From: Bin87 sp965220265
Lineage (GTDB): Bacteria > Chloroflexota > Dehalococcoidia > Lucifugimonadales > UBA3495
Length of the DNA stretch: 64,000 bases
Assembly (NCBI GenBank): GCA_965220265.1
Contig: CBDCPM010000004.1
Coordinates: forward strand, 620,001 to 684,000
Reading direction: 5' to 3'
Shown here in pieces: positions 44,261 through 52,821 of the stretch (positions within the stretch are counted from its first letter, which is position 1; each line of letters opens with the position of its first letter). The translations under genes and the position numbers were made by a program. Under the pieces are notes generated by a model. The model was not told where the DNA came from. It made no database searches and was given only the letters and a program-made list of their open reading frames with translations.

Positions 44261-46120
44261 ATGGCTGAACCAACTACCCGCGTCATTGAAAGCGACGTCC
44301 TGATCATCGGCGGCGGCATGTCCGGCTGCGGGGCGGCACTCGAGGCCCGCTATTGGGGAGGCGACGATCTGCGCATCGTCATGGTGGATAAGGCGGCCAC
44401 GGACCGCAGCGGGGCCGTTGGCGAGGGGTTGTCTGCCATCAACATGTACATGGGAATGCGGCACGGTTGGAACCAGCCGGAAGACTACGTGGAATATGTC
44501 CGCAACGACATGATGGGGATCTCCCGCGAGGACCTGGTGTACGACATCGCTCGCCACGTTGATAGCAGCGTGCACATGTTCGAAGAGTGGGGCCTTCCCT
44601 TCTGGTACGACGACGAAGGGCTGTACGTGCGCGAAGGACGCTGGCAGGTCATGATCCACGGTGAGGCTTACAAGCCCATCGTGTCGGAGGCGACCAAAAA
44701 GGCGATCGGGGCCGACAACCACTACGAGCGAGTGTTCATATCCCACCTGTTCTCCGACGCCGAGGACTCGAACCGGATCGCCGGGGCGGTCGGCTTTGGT
44801 GTCCGCGAGGACGTCATCTACGTGTTCAAAGCCCGCTCGGTCATCAGCGCCGCCGGCGGAGCGACGGCTTTGTTCCGTCCCCGCAGCGTTGGTGAAGGGA
44901 TGGGCCGAACGTGGTATTCGATTTTTGACACCGGTTCTGTGTACGGGCTGGTGATCCCGGTGGGCGCAGAGATGACCCAGATGGAGCACCGCTTCGTCCC
45001 CAGCCGGTTCAAGGACTCCTACGGGCCCGTGGGCGCGTGGTCGCAGTTGTTTCGGGCGGACCTGACCAACGCGGCCGGCGAGAACTACTTTATCAACCGG
45101 TTGCCCGAGCTCAAGAAGTACGACCCTTACGGGTCGGCTTTCCCGACGCCGACACCGCTGCGGAACCACCTGCTCTGGACGGAGATCCAAGCCGGCAACG
45201 GACCGATCCGACTGAAGACCCCGGAGGCTATCGAAGCCCTGGCCGGCGGCGACGAAGAACGCAAACGGGAGATCATCGCGGAAGCCTGGGAAGACTTCCT
45301 GGACATGACCATCTCCCAGGCTATTCTTTGGGCGGCGCACAACATCGCGCCGGAGGAACGTCCTTCCGAGGTCGTGCTGGCTGAGCCGTACATCATGGGC
45401 AGCCACAGCGGGGAGGCGGGCGCGTGGGTCAGCGGCCCGGAAGATGTAGCGCCGGACGGTTATCATTGGGGCTACAACAAAATGACCACGGTGCAGGGCC
45501 TGTTTGCCGCCGGCGACGGCGTGGGCGCATGTCCGCACAAGTTCTCATCCGGTTCCTTCACCGAGGGACGGTTGGCCGGCAAGTCCGCCGTTATCTACGC
45601 AATGGACAACCCGGGTCAACCCAGGACGGACGACCGCCAGATTGACGAGCTCAAGCAGAAGGTTTGGGCTCCGATGGTCACCTTCGAGGAGAACCAGTAC
45701 GCGTCCTCCAACCCCGAGGTGAACCCCAACTACCTACTGCCGAGGCAGGGCCTGTACCGGCTCCAAAAGCTGATGGACGAGTATGTGGCCGGCGTATCGG
45801 CCGGCTTCACAACCAACGAGGCCACCATGCTGCGGGGTTTGGAACTGATGGGCATGTTCCGTGAAGACCTGGAGAAACTGGGTGCCCGCAACCGCCACGA
45901 ACTACTGCGCTGCCACGAGCTCATCCACCGCGCATGGGTCGGAGAGGCGCACCTGCGCCACATGCTCCATCGGAAGGAAACCCGATGGCCGGGTTTCTAC
46001 TACCGCAGCGACTACCCCGAAATGGACGAGAGCAACTGGAAGGTGTTCGTCAACTCGCGTTACGACGCGGAGAAGGGCGAGTGGAGCGTGTTTACGCGGC
46101 CCTGCCCCCAGGTGTTCTAG
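44261..46120 (+). CDS. aprA: Adenylylsulfate reductase alpha subunit (AprA)
   Basis: An FAD enzyme interconverting APS and sulfite plus AMP. The 619 residues include the FAD motif GGGMSG at 17-22, DRSGAVGEGLSAIN, the AprA-specific EGRWQVMIHGEAYK, RPRSVGEGMGRTWY, MEHRFVPSRFKDSYGPVGAW, EAWEDFLDM, HKFSSGSFTEGR and the C-terminal RHELLRCHELIHRAW with PGFYYRSDYP. This is a close match to AprA rather than to succinate or fumarate dehydrogenases. It is somewhat shorter than the Desulfovibrio subunit (a missing loop near residue 120). No aprB ferredoxin subunit, sat or qmo genes are adjacent, so direction and partner are unknown. Confidence 0.85.
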   Translation: MAEPTTRVIESDVLIIGGGMSGCGAALEARYWGGDDLRIVMVDKAATDRSGAVGEGLSAINMYMGMRHGWNQPEDYVEYVRNDMMGISREDLVYDIARHVDSSVHMFEEWGLPFWYDDEGLYVREGRWQVMIHGEAYKPIVSEATKKAIGADNHYERVFISHLFSDAEDSNRIAGAVGFGVREDVIYVFKARSVISAAGGATALFRPRSVGEGMGRTWYSIFDTGSVYGLVIPVGAEMTQMEHRFVPSRFKDSYGPVGAWSQLFRADLTNAAGENYFINRLPELKKYDPYGSAFPTPTPLRNHLLWTEIQAGNGPIRLKTPEAIEALAGGDEERKREIIAEAWEDFLDMTISQAILWAAHNIAPEERPSEVVLAEPYIMGSHSGEAGAWVSGPEDVAPDGYHWGYNKMTTVQGLFAAGDGVGACPHKFSSGSFTEGRLAGKSAVIYAMDNPGQPRTDDRQIDELKQKVWAPMVTFEENQYASSNPEVNPNYLLPRQGLYRLQKLMDEYVAGVSAGFTTNEATMLRGLELMGMFREDLEKLGARNRHELLRCHELIHRAWVGEAHLRHMLHRKETRWPGFYYRSDYPEMDESNWKVFVNSRYDAEKGEWSVFTRPCPQVF

Positions 46121-46177
46121 CTGGCAGGTTGGCCCGAGCCGTCATTGCGACGGAAGTATGCAGGTTCGGCGAATAGC

Positions 46178-46777
46178 ATGAATGACGGCGTTGCCAACGC
46201 AAATCCAGTTGAACTGCTGGCGAGGGCCATAGACCGGGCCCGCGCGGCGATGGCCGGTGTAGTGCAGCGGCAATTGGACGACGCTACGCCTTGTTCTGAG
46301 TGGGACGTGTGTGGCCTGATGAACCACATGCTGGGAGGACTGGAGTTCACCGCCGGCTGCATGGCGGGAAGTCCGCCGGATCTGCGCCCGACCGAGGCCG
46401 ACAGCAGCCTGGCCGGACAGCGGGACTTGGACGCGCTGATCGGGGCGTACCAGACCGAATCGGAGCGGTTGCTGCGTATGGCCGCCGAACCAGGAGCGCT
46501 GGAACGCATCGTTGCATCCCCTTTCGGCGAGATGCCGGCGGGCCGACTCCTGGTGGGCACCGTTCTGGATCAGACCGTCCACTGCTGGGACTTGGCCAAA
46601 GCAACCGGGCAGGACGCAACACTGCCGAACCAGTTGGTGGAATACGCGACGGCGATGCTGTCTTCGGGATTCGCGGAGCAGGGCCGGACCATGGGCTTCA
46701 TCGGGCCCGAAATAGAAGTGCTGGACGGGCCCAGCGTACAGGACAAAATGATCGCCTACATGTGCCGGCAGCCATAA
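46178..46777 (+). CDS. TIGR03086/mycothiol-dependent maleylpyruvate isomerase-like metal-binding protein
   Basis: A 199-residue DinB-like four-helix protein with N-terminal ELLARAIDRARAAM, the family signature TPCSEWDVCGLMNHMLGG (first metal His), and VGTVLDQTVHCWDLAKATGQ (His-x3-D metal site). Relatives use a low-molecular-weight thiol to isomerise or detoxify. No thiol pathway genes lie nearby. The ATG at 46178 is chosen; a longer frame begins at 46145. Confidence 0.82.
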   Translation: MNDGVANANPVELLARAIDRARAAMAGVVQRQLDDATPCSEWDVCGLMNHMLGGLEFTAGCMAGSPPDLRPTEADSSLAGQRDLDALIGAYQTESERLLRMAAEPGALERIVASPFGEMPAGRLLVGTVLDQTVHCWDLAKATGQDATLPNQLVEYATAMLSSGFAEQGRTMGFIGPEIEVLDGPSVQDKMIAYMCRQP

Positions 46778-46789
46778 CTGGAAGGGGCG

Positions 46790-47119
46790 ATGGCCTACGA
46801 CGAATCGCTGGCCGCCCAGGTCAAAGAAATCCTTTCCGAACGATCCGATGTTGCCGAGCGGAAGATGTTCGGCAGACTGGCGTTCATGCTGTCCGGGAAC
46901 ATGTGCTGCTGCGTGACCGACAAGGGACTGATGGTGCGTGTGGGCCCAGACGTCTACGCAGAAGCGCTGGCTCTGACCCACGCCGGCCCGATGGCCCCAA
47001 CCGGCCGGCCGATGTGGGGGTGGGTACTGGTAGATCCCAACGGCCTGGCGTCGCGGACTAGCCTGGGTGAATGGGTGACGCGCAGAACGGAATTCGCCGC
47101 GACGTTGCCGGCAAAATAG
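46790..47119 (+). CDS. TfoX N-terminal domain protein
   Basis: 109 residues comprising a single TfoX-N domain: LSERSDVAERKMFGRLAFMLSGNMCCCV, then GLMVRVGPDVYAEAL and a GRPMWGWVLVDP segment. In Gammaproteobacteria this domain is part of a competence regulator. Stand-alone copies are common and uncharacterised. GGAAGGGG lies upstream of the ATG. It starts 12 bp after the TIGR03086 gene, likely the same transcript. Confidence 0.87.
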   Translation: MAYDESLAAQVKEILSERSDVAERKMFGRLAFMLSGNMCCCVTDKGLMVRVGPDVYAEALALTHAGPMAPTGRPMWGWVLVDPNGLASRTSLGEWVTRRTEFAATLPAK

Positions 47120-47159
47120 AGCGGATTGATCTGGTCCCGCAGCAGACAGGAGCGCAGCC

Positions 47160-48005
47160 ATGAAAGCGATTGATATGCATATCCACGTGCCCCGAGAGCC
47201 GGGGCTACCCGAGATCGAGATTGAGGCGGAGCTGCTGCGGTACTTCCGCGCGCCACCGCCGCCCAAGGATCCGGCAGAAATGGCCGACAAGTTCTGCGAG
47301 TGGGACCTGTTTGGCGTCATCTTCTCCGTGGACACCACCACCAACACCGGGGAGAAACCGGACAGCAACGACTGGGTGGCCAGTATCGTCAACTCGCATC
47401 CGGAACAGTTCATGGGATTCGCGTCGGTGGACCCGTGGATGGGCAAGGCCGCGTGCTACGAGCTGGAGCGGGCAGTGAAGGAGCTGGGGTTGAAGGGCCT
47501 CAAATTGCACCCGGTGCACCAGGCTTTCTTCCCCAACGACGCGCGGTTCTATCCGCTGTACGAGGTGGCCGACGGGTTGGGCATACCAGTGCTGTTCCAC
47601 TCCGGGTTTGCGGGGGCCGGCTCCGGCACGCCGGGCGGGAGCGGCCTCAAGCTGAAATATAGCCAACCGATCCCCTGCTTCGATGACGTGGCCGCCGACT
47701 TCCCGAACATGACCATCATCATGGCGCACCCAGCGTGGCCGTGGATCGACCAGCAGATCGCGGTCGCGCTGCACAAGTCCAACGTGTTCCTAGACCTGTC
47801 CGGCTGGATGCCGAGGTTCATCCCGGAGACGCTGATCAGGGAGACCAACACCCGACTTCAGGACAAGGTGTTGTTCGGCTCCGATTATCCGTTCATCCAA
47901 CCGGACAACTGGCTGGCAGACTTCCAGAACCTGCAGATGCGGGACCACGTTATCCCGAAGGTCTTGCTGGAAAACGCGCAGCGGGCATTGAACATCGCAG
48001 CGTGA
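47160..48005 (+). CDS. Amidohydrolase family 2 (ACMSD-like) metal-dependent hydrolase
   Basis: A TIM-barrel protein of 281 residues. DMHIH (5-9) gives the first metal ligands, LKGLKLHPVHQ and VLFHSGF the barrel His residues, TIIMAHPAWPW a further His, and LFGSDYPFIQP the final Asp. The family decarboxylates or hydrolyses carboxylated ring and related substrates. ACAGGAG lies 9 bp before the ATG. It is co-directional with the two preceding small genes. Confidence 0.88.
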   Translation: MKAIDMHIHVPREPGLPEIEIEAELLRYFRAPPPPKDPAEMADKFCEWDLFGVIFSVDTTTNTGEKPDSNDWVASIVNSHPEQFMGFASVDPWMGKAACYELERAVKELGLKGLKLHPVHQAFFPNDARFYPLYEVADGLGIPVLFHSGFAGAGSGTPGGSGLKLKYSQPIPCFDDVAADFPNMTIIMAHPAWPWIDQQIAVALHKSNVFLDLSGWMPRFIPETLIRETNTRLQDKVLFGSDYPFIQPDNWLADFQNLQMRDHVIPKVLLENAQRALNIAA

Positions 48006-48158
48006 TGCCGGCATCGGCGGGGTTGGGTTTGGGTTTGGCGTCGCGAATTGCGAAACGAGAACGCGGCGCGTGACATCGGCCTGCTGGCGGAAGTCGGCAA
48101 TCCCGTTGCGGTCGCGAGACGTAGGTTGAATCTAACACCGAGGTAAGGGGTCGCAATA

Positions 48159-49613
48159 GTGAAACAGTCGTTCGCCGCCGTCGCCATGCTGATCGTTGCA
48201 ATTGCCATCTCCGCGAGCTGGCACGGGGGCGCGGGGGCCCAGGGTGGCATAACCGTTCTGGACCAGGGAGTGGAAAACCAATTCCCTGACGGGCTTCGGT
48301 TCCATATCGAGGCCCAAAGTTCGAGCCCCATAGAGGAGATACGCGTCTACGTACGCAAGCTGGGACAGTCCAGCCGCAGCGTCTACCGCTCCGTGGAGTT
48401 CGAACCGGGCAACCGCATCGCCGGCGAAGCACAATTCCAGAGCAAGACCGCCAACGAGTATATTCCCACCGGGACGCGGCTCTCGTATTACTTTGACATC
48501 CGCACAGTCGATGGGGAGCGACTCGAGACGGTTCCGCAGATCCTGGTATATCTGAACCGCGGGTTGGTCTGGGATTCGGTGTCATCCGGACTGATCAACG
48601 TCTATTTCTACCGGCACACCGAGCAGTCTGAGGATCGGGCGAACCAGGTACTGGAAGTGGCAGCCGCCACCTATGAGTACATGGGCCCGATTTTGGGCGT
48701 GGAATTGACCGAACCCATGAACCTCGTAGTCTACTCGGACTACGCGGACATGAGGGCGGCGTTGCGACCGGTATCACGGGTGGCACAGCAGCAACTGCGT
48801 ACCCTCGGGCAGGCTTTCGCCAACGAGCGTACGTTGCTGGTCGACGGTTCCAACGATCTTGTCATGGGCGACAACATCCTGAGTACCACGGCTCACGAGT
48901 TCACCCACCTGCTGGTGGCTGACGCTGCGGGCAGCGCCTACGGCCAGGTGCACACCTGGTTGAACGAAGGATTGGCCGTGTATTCCGAGGGGCGGAGGGA
49001 CACGGAGTTTGACATCTACGTGCGAACCGCCATACGGAACGACGAGGTGCCAGCGTTGTCCAGTCTGCGGACCTATTCGGGAACGCCACAGGAGACTCTG
49101 CGCAATTACGGTCTGGGTAACTCCGCCGTAACTTACATGCTCGACACCTACGGCAACGCGAAGATGGCCCAGTTGTTCGAGGCACTGCGCGCGATTCACA
49201 ATTTGGAAAGGGCATTGGAAGCGTCTTACGGAATAACCATCGCCGAATTGGACAACCAATGGCGGGGCTCGCTGGGGCTGGCGCCTCATGAATTGTCCAC
49301 GCCTTCGCTCCCGGCATTCCAGGCCATACCCACCCGCCGTCCGACGCCGACACCTGTGCAATCGGCGGAGCAGACCTCTGCTCCGCAGGCAACAGCGCCT
49401 CCAACTCCCAAGCTAACCGCGCCCACGGAGCCCACCGATACGCCGCAGCCGGCTCCCGCCGAGGTGCCCGCCGCGCCATCCGGCGGTGGATGCAGCGCGC
49501 CGTCGTCCGCATCCACCGGGAGGGGCGTTCCAACGGCGTTGGCGTCCACAGCCTTGCTGGCAGGCCCGCTGGGGTTGATCTCCCTTGGCGCTATTCGGCG
49601 TCGACGCAGGTAG
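48159..49613 (+). CDS. Secreted/anchored HExxH metallopeptidase (peptidase MA-like)
   Basis: 484 residues. An N-terminal signal peptide (basic start, FAAVAMLIVAIAISA, then AGA/Q) is followed by a beta-rich domain and a gluzincin domain with TTAHEFTHLLVAD (HExxH) and WLNEGLAVYSEG (the Glu of the EGLA motif). A Pro/Thr-rich stalk spans residues 390-440, followed by a Gly/Ser/Cys segment and a C-terminal hydrophobic helix ending in RRRRR, a surface anchor. It starts with GTG at 48159. It probably acts outside the cytoplasmic membrane on peptides or the cell wall. Confidence 0.87.
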   Translation: MKQSFAAVAMLIVAIAISASWHGGAGAQGGITVLDQGVENQFPDGLRFHIEAQSSSPIEEIRVYVRKLGQSSRSVYRSVEFEPGNRIAGEAQFQSKTANEYIPTGTRLSYYFDIRTVDGERLETVPQILVYLNRGLVWDSVSSGLINVYFYRHTEQSEDRANQVLEVAAATYEYMGPILGVELTEPMNLVVYSDYADMRAALRPVSRVAQQQLRTLGQAFANERTLLVDGSNDLVMGDNILSTTAHEFTHLLVADAAGSAYGQVHTWLNEGLAVYSEGRRDTEFDIYVRTAIRNDEVPALSSLRTYSGTPQETLRNYGLGNSAVTYMLDTYGNAKMAQLFEALRAIHNLERALEASYGITIAELDNQWRGSLGLAPHELSTPSLPAFQAIPTRRPTPTPVQSAEQTSAPQATAPPTPKLTAPTEPTDTPQPAPAEVPAAPSGGGCSAPSSASTGRGVPTALASTALLAGPLGLISLGAIRRRRR

Positions 49614-49685
49614 AACAATTGGGACAATGACCGACACTGGTTGGCAGTAAGCCGAAGCTCACAGGAACACCGGGGAGTAATGAAA

Positions 49686-50663
49686 ATGCGCGCAGTCTGG
49701 TATGAAGAAAACGGAGACGCTTCGGTGCTTCAGGTAGGCGAGATGCCGGACCCTGAGCCCGGGCCGGGGGAGGTGCGGATCCGGGTGGTCACGTCGGGAG
49801 TGAACCCGTCGGACTGGAAGCGGCGGCAGGGCACCACCGCGCGGATCAATTTCCCGCGCATAATCCCCAACCAGGACGGCGGCGGCATTATCGACATGGT
49901 CGGCGAAGGTGTGCCCGCAAGCCGGGTCGGAGAGCGGGTTTGGCTCTACCAGTCGCAGTTCGGGCGGGCGTTCGGCACGGCGGCGGAGTACACGGTGCAG
50001 CCATCGATAAGGGCGATCAGGTTGCCGGACAACGCGGACTTCGCCCTGGCGGCGGGTTTGGGGGTGCCGGCTCTCACCGCACATCGTTGCGTGTTTGCCG
50101 ACGGACCCCTGGCCGGCAAGACAGTGCTGGTGCCGGGCGGAGCCGGAGCCGTGGGCAACATGGTGTTGCAGATGGCAAAGCTCGGCGGGGCAGAGTGCAT
50201 CATCAGCACCGTGAGCGGCGATGCCAAGGCGGAAATCGCCCGGCAGGCCGGAGCACAGCACACGGTCAACTACCGGACCGAGGATACGGCGGCGCGGATC
50301 CTCGAGATCACGGACGGCGCAGGGGTTGACCTGATAGTTGAGGTGGACTATTCGGGCAACTTCGCCGTGAACCAACGGATCATCAAACGGGGCGGCAGCA
50401 TCACCATCTATGCCGCCGGCGACGGGCCGGCTCCGCCGTTCGATTTTCCAGTGAGCAACGTGAACGTGCGGCACGTGCTGGTGTACGACATGGCCGAAGA
50501 GGCCAAGACCGCGGGGGTGGACGACACTAACCGATGGCTGGCGTCAGGTGAGCTGGTGGGAATGGACGGGCCCCACTTCCCGCTGGAGGACACCGCCGGA
50601 GCGCACGAGGCGGTGCGGGCAGCCGTCGTGGGCAAGGTGGTGATCGACGTGTCGGAGAGCTAG
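49686..50663 (+). CDS. NADPH:quinone reductase-like MDR oxidoreductase
   Basis: Zinc-free medium-chain dehydrogenase, 325 residues. It has the N-terminal GroES-like fold with SGVNPSDWKRRQG, then the nucleotide site VLVPGGAGAVGNMVLQMAKLGG (AxxGxxG-type). The catalytic-zinc Cys/His are missing, as in quinone reductases. The start at 49686 has GGGGAG 9 bp upstream; the ATG at 49680 is too close. It is a stand-alone gene, probably reducing quinones or enones. Confidence 0.87.
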   Translation: MRAVWYEENGDASVLQVGEMPDPEPGPGEVRIRVVTSGVNPSDWKRRQGTTARINFPRIIPNQDGGGIIDMVGEGVPASRVGERVWLYQSQFGRAFGTAAEYTVQPSIRAIRLPDNADFALAAGLGVPALTAHRCVFADGPLAGKTVLVPGGAGAVGNMVLQMAKLGGAECIISTVSGDAKAEIARQAGAQHTVNYRTEDTAARILEITDGAGVDLIVEVDYSGNFAVNQRIIKRGGSITIYAAGDGPAPPFDFPVSNVNVRHVLVYDMAEEAKTAGVDDTNRWLASGELVGMDGPHFPLEDTAGAHEAVRAAVVGKVVIDVSES

Positions 50664-50696
50664 GCGCGGCCGGCAGGGCTCTGACGAGATAGAAAC

Positions 50697-51320
50697 TTGA
50701 TCAGGCGGTCTGGGACATTCTATTCACCGCTGCCCCTACTGCTTGCGGTAGTGGCGTCGGCTGCGATTGTCGTGGTTGCAGCGCGCTGCGCGGTATTTTC
50801 GAAGTATGAAGAGCAGCCTTTGGGGCCCGACATCAGCCGGGCAACCGACACGGAGCTCCGGCGTGCAGCGGAGATCGTGCGCGCTTCCGGGGTAGTCGAG
50901 CGCATCAATAACAACCAACCTTGGGAATCCCTACTCCCATTTGGCGGTTGGAGGCACGATGTAACTGTCCTTACGCAATGGGAAAAACCGGTGGAAAGCA
51001 ACGGACCTTGGCAGTGGGGTGAGTGTAATGTGTGGCGACAGAGCGCAAAAATACGCTGGACGAACATGCGGTTTCTGAAGGTCAGTGTGAACGTGGCAAC
51101 GGGGGAGATAATCGGAATCAACCCCGGCTATCCCTTCCCCCCGTACTACCCCGGCGAACCCGAGTACGAAGAATTGCATCCCAAGAGAGGCATGATCAAT
51201 CCTTTTGCCACAATGACGGTGTGGGAAAAAGACACCGGGGACATCATCTATTGGGGGCCTTTGATGTTTAGACCAATCTGGCCGGGCCCCTGTCCCAGAG
51301 GGTTCGGATACCGGGATTAG
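50697..51320 (+). CDS. Membrane-anchored protein of unknown function
   Basis: 207 residues with one N-terminal hydrophobic helix (LPLLLAVVASAAIVVVAARCAVF), perhaps a signal anchor, then a soluble domain rich in Trp, Pro and Gly with the end segment PIWPGPCPRGFGYRD. No known family. It overlaps the convergent neighbour by 4 bp. The start is uncertain: the TTG at 50697 has no clear ribosome site. Confidence 0.5.
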   Translation: MIRRSGTFYSPLPLLLAVVASAAIVVVAARCAVFSKYEEQPLGPDISRATDTELRRAAEIVRASGVVERINNNQPWESLLPFGGWRHDVTVLTQWEKPVESNGPWQWGECNVWRQSAKIRWTNMRFLKVSVNVATGEIIGINPGYPFPPYYPGEPEYEELHPKRGMINPFATMTVWEKDTGDIIYWGPLMFRPIWPGPCPRGFGYRD

Positions 51321-51790
51321 TTGCGACGCCCTTCGAACCGGGCCGGACGTTCCACCATCGCGCGTTCCAGAGCAACCCTCAACCGTTCGCTGAAAAAGCG
51401 GCTGGTTGACGACACGATGCGATGCTCCTGCCGGTCCTCGCGTTGAGTGGGCAATGTGACGATCACGTGGTAGACCTTGAACTTGTTGGAGCGGATGCGG
51501 TTGCTCCACCAGGTTACGGCGACCGCCACGAGCACCACGAAGATCCCCATGGTGAGCCAGGCGCCGGCAAACCCGCCGACTGCAGCAACCGCGATCCCGA
51601 TGATTCCCCCGCCGCCGACAGTACGCCACCACCGGATCGGTGGCCGGTCGGACTCCTCCTCTACAATCTCCATGTCGACGGCGAGGATGTCCTCGATGCG
51701 GTACTCCTTGCCCTCGGGCTCAATGAACCGCTCGTAGGTAACGAGTGCGCCGCGCTCTTTGAACAGGACCCGCTCCTTGGATACCGCCAT
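51317..51790 (-). CDS. DUF6232-like small membrane protein
   Basis: 157 residues. A soluble N-terminus (a PH-like strand pattern, TYERFIEPEGKEYRIEDILAVDMEIVE) precedes two adjacent transmembrane helices (GGIIGIAVAAVGGFAGAWL and GIFVVLVAVAVTW), and a C-terminal soluble part ends in an amphipathic helix. This layout matches DUF6232-type proteins of unknown role. It sits 33 bp after an SDR gene on the same strand. Confidence 0.65.
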   Translation of the reverse strand: MAVSKERVLFKERGALVTYERFIEPEGKEYRIEDILAVDMEIVEEESDRPPIRWWRTVGGGGIIGIAVAAVGGFAGAWLTMGIFVVLVAVAVTWWSNRIRSNKFKVYHVIVTLPTQREDRQEHRIVSSTSRFFSERLRVALERAMVERPARFEGRRN

Positions 51791-51823
51791 GGGCCATGCT
51801 CCCTCGGAATTGTGCCGCGGGCG

Positions 51824-52594
51824 CTACTGCGCCGTCGTGCCGCCGTCAATGACGAGCTCGGACCCGGTCATAAACGACGACTCGTCCGATGCCAGGAAAA
51901 CGATGCCGTAAGCGATGTCGTCGGCGTTGCCCACCCTTCCCATAGGAATCTGTTCGTTGATCCAGGTGAAGTGCCGTTCGTTCTCGTAGCTGCGAGCGGT
52001 CAATGGCGTGCGGCAGTAGCCGGGGTGGATGGAATTCGCGCGGATATTGTCGGCGGCGTACTGGATGGCGGTGGACTTGGTCAAAAGCCGTATCGCGCCC
52101 TTGCCGGCATGGTAGGCGGTGGAGGTAGGGCTGCCGACCAGGCCGTAGATGGAGGAGATGTTGACGATGGAACCGCCACCGGCCTTGAGCATTTCGGGAA
52201 TGGCGTGCTTGGTTCCGAGGAAGGTGCCTTTGCCATGGACGTCGATCTGGCCGTCCCAGGCCTCTTCGGTGGTCTCCTCAACCGTATGGCGGGCGCCGGA
52301 TCCCGCATTGTTCACCAGGACGTCCAGGGTACCGTACGCTGACACGGTGGCGGCGACAGCTTCAATCCAGTCCTGCTCCTGGGTGACGTCGAGCTTGACG
52401 AAGATGGCGTCACCGCCGGCGGCGCGAATCTGTTCGGCAGTGCGTTCGCCGCCGTCGATGTTGATGTCACCCAGCACTACTTTGGCTCCTTCGCGGCAGA
52501 ACATCCGCGCCGCCGCCCCACCGAAGCCCATCAACTCTCCTTCCACACCGCTGGCGGCTCCGCTGATGAGAGCAACCTTTCCTTCCAATCGCAT
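51824..52594 (-). CDS. SDR family oxidoreductase with extended glycine motif
   Basis: 256 residues. The cofactor motif is GAASGVEGELMGFGGA, where the usual SGIG is enlarged by several residues, a trait of one SDR subgroup. The active site is otherwise complete: NNAGSGARH, NISSIYGLVGSP (Ser) and YHAGKGA (YxxxK). It is NAD(P)-dependent on a hydroxyl or keto substrate that cannot be predicted. AGGAGG lies 7 bp before the ATG. Confidence 0.87.
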   Translation of the reverse strand: MRLEGKVALISGAASGVEGELMGFGGAAARMFCREGAKVVLGDINIDGGERTAEQIRAAGGDAIFVKLDVTQEQDWIEAVAATVSAYGTLDVLVNNAGSGARHTVEETTEEAWDGQIDVHGKGTFLGTKHAIPEMLKAGGGSIVNISSIYGLVGSPTSTAYHAGKGAIRLLTKSTAIQYAADNIRANSIHPGYCRTPLTARSYENERHFTWINEQIPMGRVGNADDIAYGIVFLASDESSFMTGSELVIDGGTTAQ

Positions 52595-52759
52595 CGTGCA
52601 ACCTCCTGCCGTCCACGCCGTGACCGTGCGACTCCGGCATTATAGCAGGGGCAATGACCGGTTTCCGGCGTCGCGCGGCGGATGCAAGTCGGCGCAAGCG
52701 ATGACTGGGCTCGGCAGGCTTGGCAGCGACGGCGCGCCACACCAAGCCCGCCGAGCGGT

Positions 52760-52791
52760 TATAATGCGCTCCATATAGTATTGAATACTAT
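52760..52791 (+). promoter_or_regulatory. -10 box with palindromic operator-like site
   Basis: TATAAT at 52760-52765 is followed at 52775-52791 by a perfect palindrome, ATAGTATT-G-AATACTAT, covering the expected transcription start and leader of the MBL-fold gene. The site is AT-rich in a GC-rich genome, as typical for repressor binding. Confidence 0.5.
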
Positions 52792-52821
52792 TGCCGCTCC
52801 CGCGCGAGGAGGAACTCCCAC

